Shown here: in pieces, positions 61,805-64,000 of the stretch
How positions within the stretch are numbered: the stretch's first letter is position 1
How the letters are laid out: each line of letters opens with the position of its first letter
Assembly (NCBI GenBank): GCA_039030855.1
Contig: JBCCDJ010000010.1
Location: 62,001-126,000, forward strand
Direction: 5' to 3'
DNA length: 64,000 nt
Source: Pikeienuella sp039030855
Lineage (GTDB): Bacteria > Pseudomonadota > Alphaproteobacteria > Rhodobacterales > Rhodobacteraceae
Made by a program: the position numbers and the translations under genes
The notes under the pieces: model-generated
Database searches by the model: none
The model's input: the letters and a program-made list of their open reading frames with translations, nothing else
Told to the model about the DNA's origin: nothing

Positions 61805-62623
61805 ATGGCCCACGAGAAGAACCACGATTACCACATCATTGAGCCGAGCATCTGGCCGTTCCTCGGCGCACTTGCAGCATTTGTCATGCTGTTCGGCACC
61901 GTGCTGCTGTTTCATGACATCACACCCTGGGTCGCCGTTGTCGGCCTCCTTGGCGTTCTCTACGTCATGTATGGCTGGTGGGCCGAGGTTGTCGCCGAAA
62001 GCCATGCTGGTGATCATACGCCCGTCGTATCCATTGGTCTGCGCTACGGCATGATCATGTTCATCGCCTCGGAGGTGATGTTCTTTTCCGCCTGGTTCTG
62101 GTCTTTCTTCAAGCACGCGATCTATCCGATGGCGGATGTGGCGACCAAGACAACCGCAACCGCCTATGGAGCGGATGGTGTGTGGCCGCCGGTCGGGATC
62201 GAAACCTTCGATCCCTGGCATCTGCCGCTTCTGAACACGCTGATCCTCCTGTGCTCCGGCTGCGCGGCCACATGGGCCCACCATGCTGTGCAGGAAGGTG
62301 ATCGTGACGGGCTGAAATGGGGCCTCCTGATCGCAGTGCTGCTGGGTGTTTTGTTCACCATCACGCAAGCCTACGAATACAGCCACGCGGCGTTCAGCTT
62401 TGGCGGCAATATTTATGGCGCGAATTTCTACATGGCGACTGGGTTCCACGGGTTCCACGTGATCGTCGGAACACTCTTCCTCGGGGTCTGTTACCTAAGG
62501 GCATTAAAGGGTCATTTCAGCCCCGAAAAGCATATCGGCTTCGAAGCTGCTGTCTGGTACTGGCACTTCGTCGATGTGGTGTGGCTGTTCCTGTTCCTTG
62601 CCGTTTATATCTGGGGCGCGTAA
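61805..62623 (+). CDS. ctaE: Cytochrome c oxidase subunit III
   Basis: A 272-residue subunit III with seven membrane helices. Signatures are EVMFFSAWFWSFFKHA near 85, WHLPLLNTLILLCSGC, YMATGFHGFHVIVGTLFL near 200, and WYWHFVDVVWLFLFLAVYIWGA at the end. It stabilises the aa3 oxidase. A terminator follows at 62650. Confidence 0.96.
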   Translation: MAHEKNHDYHIIEPSIWPFLGALAAFVMLFGTVLLFHDITPWVAVVGLLGVLYVMYGWWAEVVAESHAGDHTPVVSIGLRYGMIMFIASEVMFFSAWFWSFFKHAIYPMADVATKTTATAYGADGVWPPVGIETFDPWHLPLLNTLILLCSGCAATWAHHAVQEGDRDGLKWGLLIAVLLGVLFTITQAYEYSHAAFSFGGNIYGANFYMATGFHGFHVIVGTLFLGVCYLRALKGHFSPEKHIGFEAAVWYWHFVDVVWLFLFLAVYIWGA

Positions 62624-62649
62624 CCGCACCCAGACCAGAGGTCTTGATG

Positions 62650-62676
62650 GGGCGGCGCGAGCCGCCCTTATCTTTT
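62650..62676 (+). terminator. Terminator-like hairpin after ctaE
   Basis: GGGCGGC, loop GCGA, GCCGCCC, then TTATCTTTT. It lies 27 bp after ctaE and before surf1, so surf1 expression may depend on read-through or a separate promoter. Confidence 0.65.
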
Positions 62677-62707
62677 GTCCAAGGTTCATGACGTTGGAGG
62701 CACTTGC

Positions 62708-63424
62708 ATGACCGGTCGCATCGGCCTGATCGCCACGGGCGTGCTGGGCGTGATCATTCTGATCGGGCTCAGCGTCTGGCAGTTTCAGCGCCTGTCATGG
62801 AAAGAAGGGATCATCGCGACATTGGAGGCGCGGCTTGCCGCCGATCCCATCGCCCTGCCGACCACCTTCGATCCTAAAACTCAGGAATTCTCCCGCGTGC
62901 GCATCGCTGGCCAGTTCACAGGTGAGCGGGGCAGCCACGGTTTTGCCGATGCGCCTCTTCTGACCTCCATGCGCCCCCACGGGCCGGGCTACCGGATCAT
63001 CCAGCCCTTCGACATGACAGATGGCCGCCGGGTCATGGTCACGCGCGGCTTTGTGCCCGTGGCGCAGAAAAATGAAGGTGGTGCCGCCGCCCGCCCGACC
63101 CCGGTGCCGAAGGGTGAGATGGAGATCATCGGTGCCCTCCGCTGGCCCGATGAGCGGGGGGACGGGCAACCCTTTGGCAGCAGAGACAATGTCTGGACTA
63201 ACCGCAATCTGGCCGTGATGGCCGACCTGTTCGGGACGGAAGAGGTGTTGATTGTTGCAGAGACATCGACTGCCGTAGATGACTGGCCTATCCCCCAGCC
63301 GATCGAGGCGGTGAATGTCACCAATAATCATCTTGAATACGCGCTAACCTGGGCGACGCTGGCACTTGCATGGGCGGCGATGACCGGCTGGCTGGTCTTT
63401 CGGCCTCAGAAATCGAGCTCATAG
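62708..63424 (+). CDS. SURF1-family cytochrome oxidase assembly protein
   Basis: A 238-residue SURF1. N-terminal membrane helix (IGLIATGVLGVIILIGLSVWQFQRL), a periplasmic domain with VRIAGQF and GPGYRIIQPF, VMVTRGFVP, then NNHLEYALTWATLALAWAAMTG as the second helix. It helps insert heme a. GGAGG 8 bp before the ATG at 62708 sets the start. The 3' end overlaps the convergent GNAT gene by 19 bp. Confidence 0.93.
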   Translation: MTGRIGLIATGVLGVIILIGLSVWQFQRLSWKEGIIATLEARLAADPIALPTTFDPKTQEFSRVRIAGQFTGERGSHGFADAPLLTSMRPHGPGYRIIQPFDMTDGRRVMVTRGFVPVAQKNEGGAAARPTPVPKGEMEIIGALRWPDERGDGQPFGSRDNVWTNRNLAVMADLFGTEEVLIVAETSTAVDDWPIPQPIEAVNVTNNHLEYALTWATLALAWAAMTGWLVFRPQKSSS

Positions 63425-63900
63425 CGCTGCTCTCGCTGGGCCGACCCCCAGGTCGTGCCTTCATCCTCGGCGCAAAGACGAAAACCTGCCTTCAGGTAGA
63501 TTGCCCGTGCGGCATCCAAGCCGGCAAACGTGTCGAGATAAGCGCCCGGCAATCCGCCATCCCGCAGACTGGCCAGCGCGGCAGCGACAAGCCTTTGGCC
63601 AAGCCCCCGTCCCTTGGCGCGCGGCTCGGCGATGAAAATGCGGATATGGCCGCGCCCGGCGTCGTCCTTATCCTCCCCATCCGCCGAAATCGTGGCCAGC
63701 GGGCCGCCGTCGTCACGGGCGACCAGCATATTGACCTGCGGCGAGGACAGCCGCGCGGCGACATCAATGGCGATACTGGCGACAGTCCTTTCAAACTGCA
63801 GTCCGTCGAAGCCGACATTGTCGGCATACCAGCGTCCGTGAAGGCCAATCAGCCAGCCAAGGTCACCTGGGCGCGGTCCGCTGATCTCCGGCTCGCTCAT
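63406..63900 (-). CDS. GNAT-family N-acetyltransferase
   Basis: A 164-residue GNAT enzyme. LFIAEPRAKGRGLGQRLVAAAL-type motif A (seen as IFIAEPRAKGRGLGQRLV) binds acetyl-CoA, and YLDTFAGLDAARAIYLKAGFR is the later motif B. The acceptor is unknown. Its start overlaps the stop of the upstream gene (ATGA). Confidence 0.88.
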   Translation of the reverse strand: MSEPEISGPRPGDLGWLIGLHGRWYADNVGFDGLQFERTVASIAIDVAARLSSPQVNMLVARDDGGPLATISADGEDKDDAGRGHIRIFIAEPRAKGRGLGQRLVAAALASLRDGGLPGAYLDTFAGLDAARAIYLKAGFRLCAEDEGTTWGSAQREQRYELDF

Positions 63901-64000
63901 GTTGCGTAATCAGGTTCGTCGCGGTCCAGCAGCAGTTTGATCTCCGCCAGATGCCGATCCGCCTGTCCGGGATAACTCTCCACCTCGTCGGCAACCTTTG
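63897..64000 (-). CDS. 3' end of an unidentified gene (runs off the window)
   Basis: The last 33 codons of a minus-strand gene, ending LLLDRDEPDYAT and a TGA that overlaps the GNAT start. The segment is acidic and helical with no recognised motif. The coupling suggests an operon with the GNAT gene. Confidence 0.55.
   Translation of the reverse strand, partial: KVADEVESYPGQADRHLAEIKLLLDRDEPDYAT

Noticed and set aside
1..64000. CRISPR arrays, insertion sequences, phage genes, toxin-antitoxin pairs
   Set aside because: I saw no regularly spaced repeats, transposase or integrase motifs, or recognised toxin-antitoxin pairs in either strand.

Overview
The window is a 64 kb piece of an alphaproteobacterial chromosome, most likely from the Rhodobacterales (Roseobacter-type marine bacteria). 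Several gene neighbourhoods support this: irr-fabA-fabB-fabI, tldD beside the aa3 cytochrome oxidase assembly cluster ctaC-ctaB-(small membrane protein)-ctaG-ctaE-surf1, carA divergent from a yqeY-type gene, and rpoZ / (p)ppGpp synthetase / DUF2062 within one stretch. The DNA is GC-rich, and ATGA, GTGA and TGATG start/stop overlaps are common. No rRNA, tRNA, CRISPR array, insertion sequence or prophage was recognised.

Region 1 (about 1-10,300) is the most unusual part. It holds five AraC-type regulators, three of them tandem paralogues in an overlapping chain; a LOV-like PAS protein without the photoactive cysteine; two stand-alone histidine-kinase-like proteins without sensor or receiver domains; a DoxX-DoxX-NDH-2 fusion; and a Dps-like protein with a degraded ferroxidase site. 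The two kinase genes share a conserved leader element. This looks like an accessory signalling/redox cassette.

Region 2 (10,300-16,550) holds a secreted DUF992 protein, an LCAT-like hydrolase, a LysR regulator divergent from a DJ-1/PfpI protein and a short-chain dehydrogenase, and a fatty-acid desaturase. Region 3 (16,600-24,300, minus strand) is an acyl-CoA beta-oxidation set: a crotonase, a pair of acyl-CoA dehydrogenases that look like a heteromer, a FadL-like porin, a thiolase, an HSD17B4-type dehydrogenase and a MaoC hydratase. Together these cover uptake and one turn of the cycle for an unidentified acyl substrate.

Region 4 (24,500-36,250) is an exopolysaccharide locus of the Wzx/Wzy type: a Wzc-like tyrosine autokinase, an outer-membrane barrel, a flippase, three glycosyltransferases, a polymerase/ligase-like membrane protein, an acyltransferase and a mannose-1-phosphate guanylyltransferase. 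Region 5 (36,350-40,520) is type II fatty-acid synthesis (fabI, fabB, fabA) with divergent irr and an aldo/keto reductase.

Region 6 (40,990-46,860) holds DUF2062, the bifunctional Rsh enzyme, an amine-oxidase-like flavoprotein, a patatin phospholipase and rpoZ with a clear terminator. Region 7 (46,940-56,720) is mixed: a second LCAT-like lipoprotein, a racemase-fold protein, rimO, a ParA-like ATPase, a sulfotransferase-like protein, a large membrane glycosyltransferase with an odd C-terminal tail containing a 13-bp hairpin, carA and the yqeY-type gene. Region 8 (56,750-64,000) holds a Crp/Fnr regulator, tldD, the cytochrome oxidase cluster including a 54-residue membrane protein, a GNAT acetyltransferase and the 3' end of an unidentified gene.
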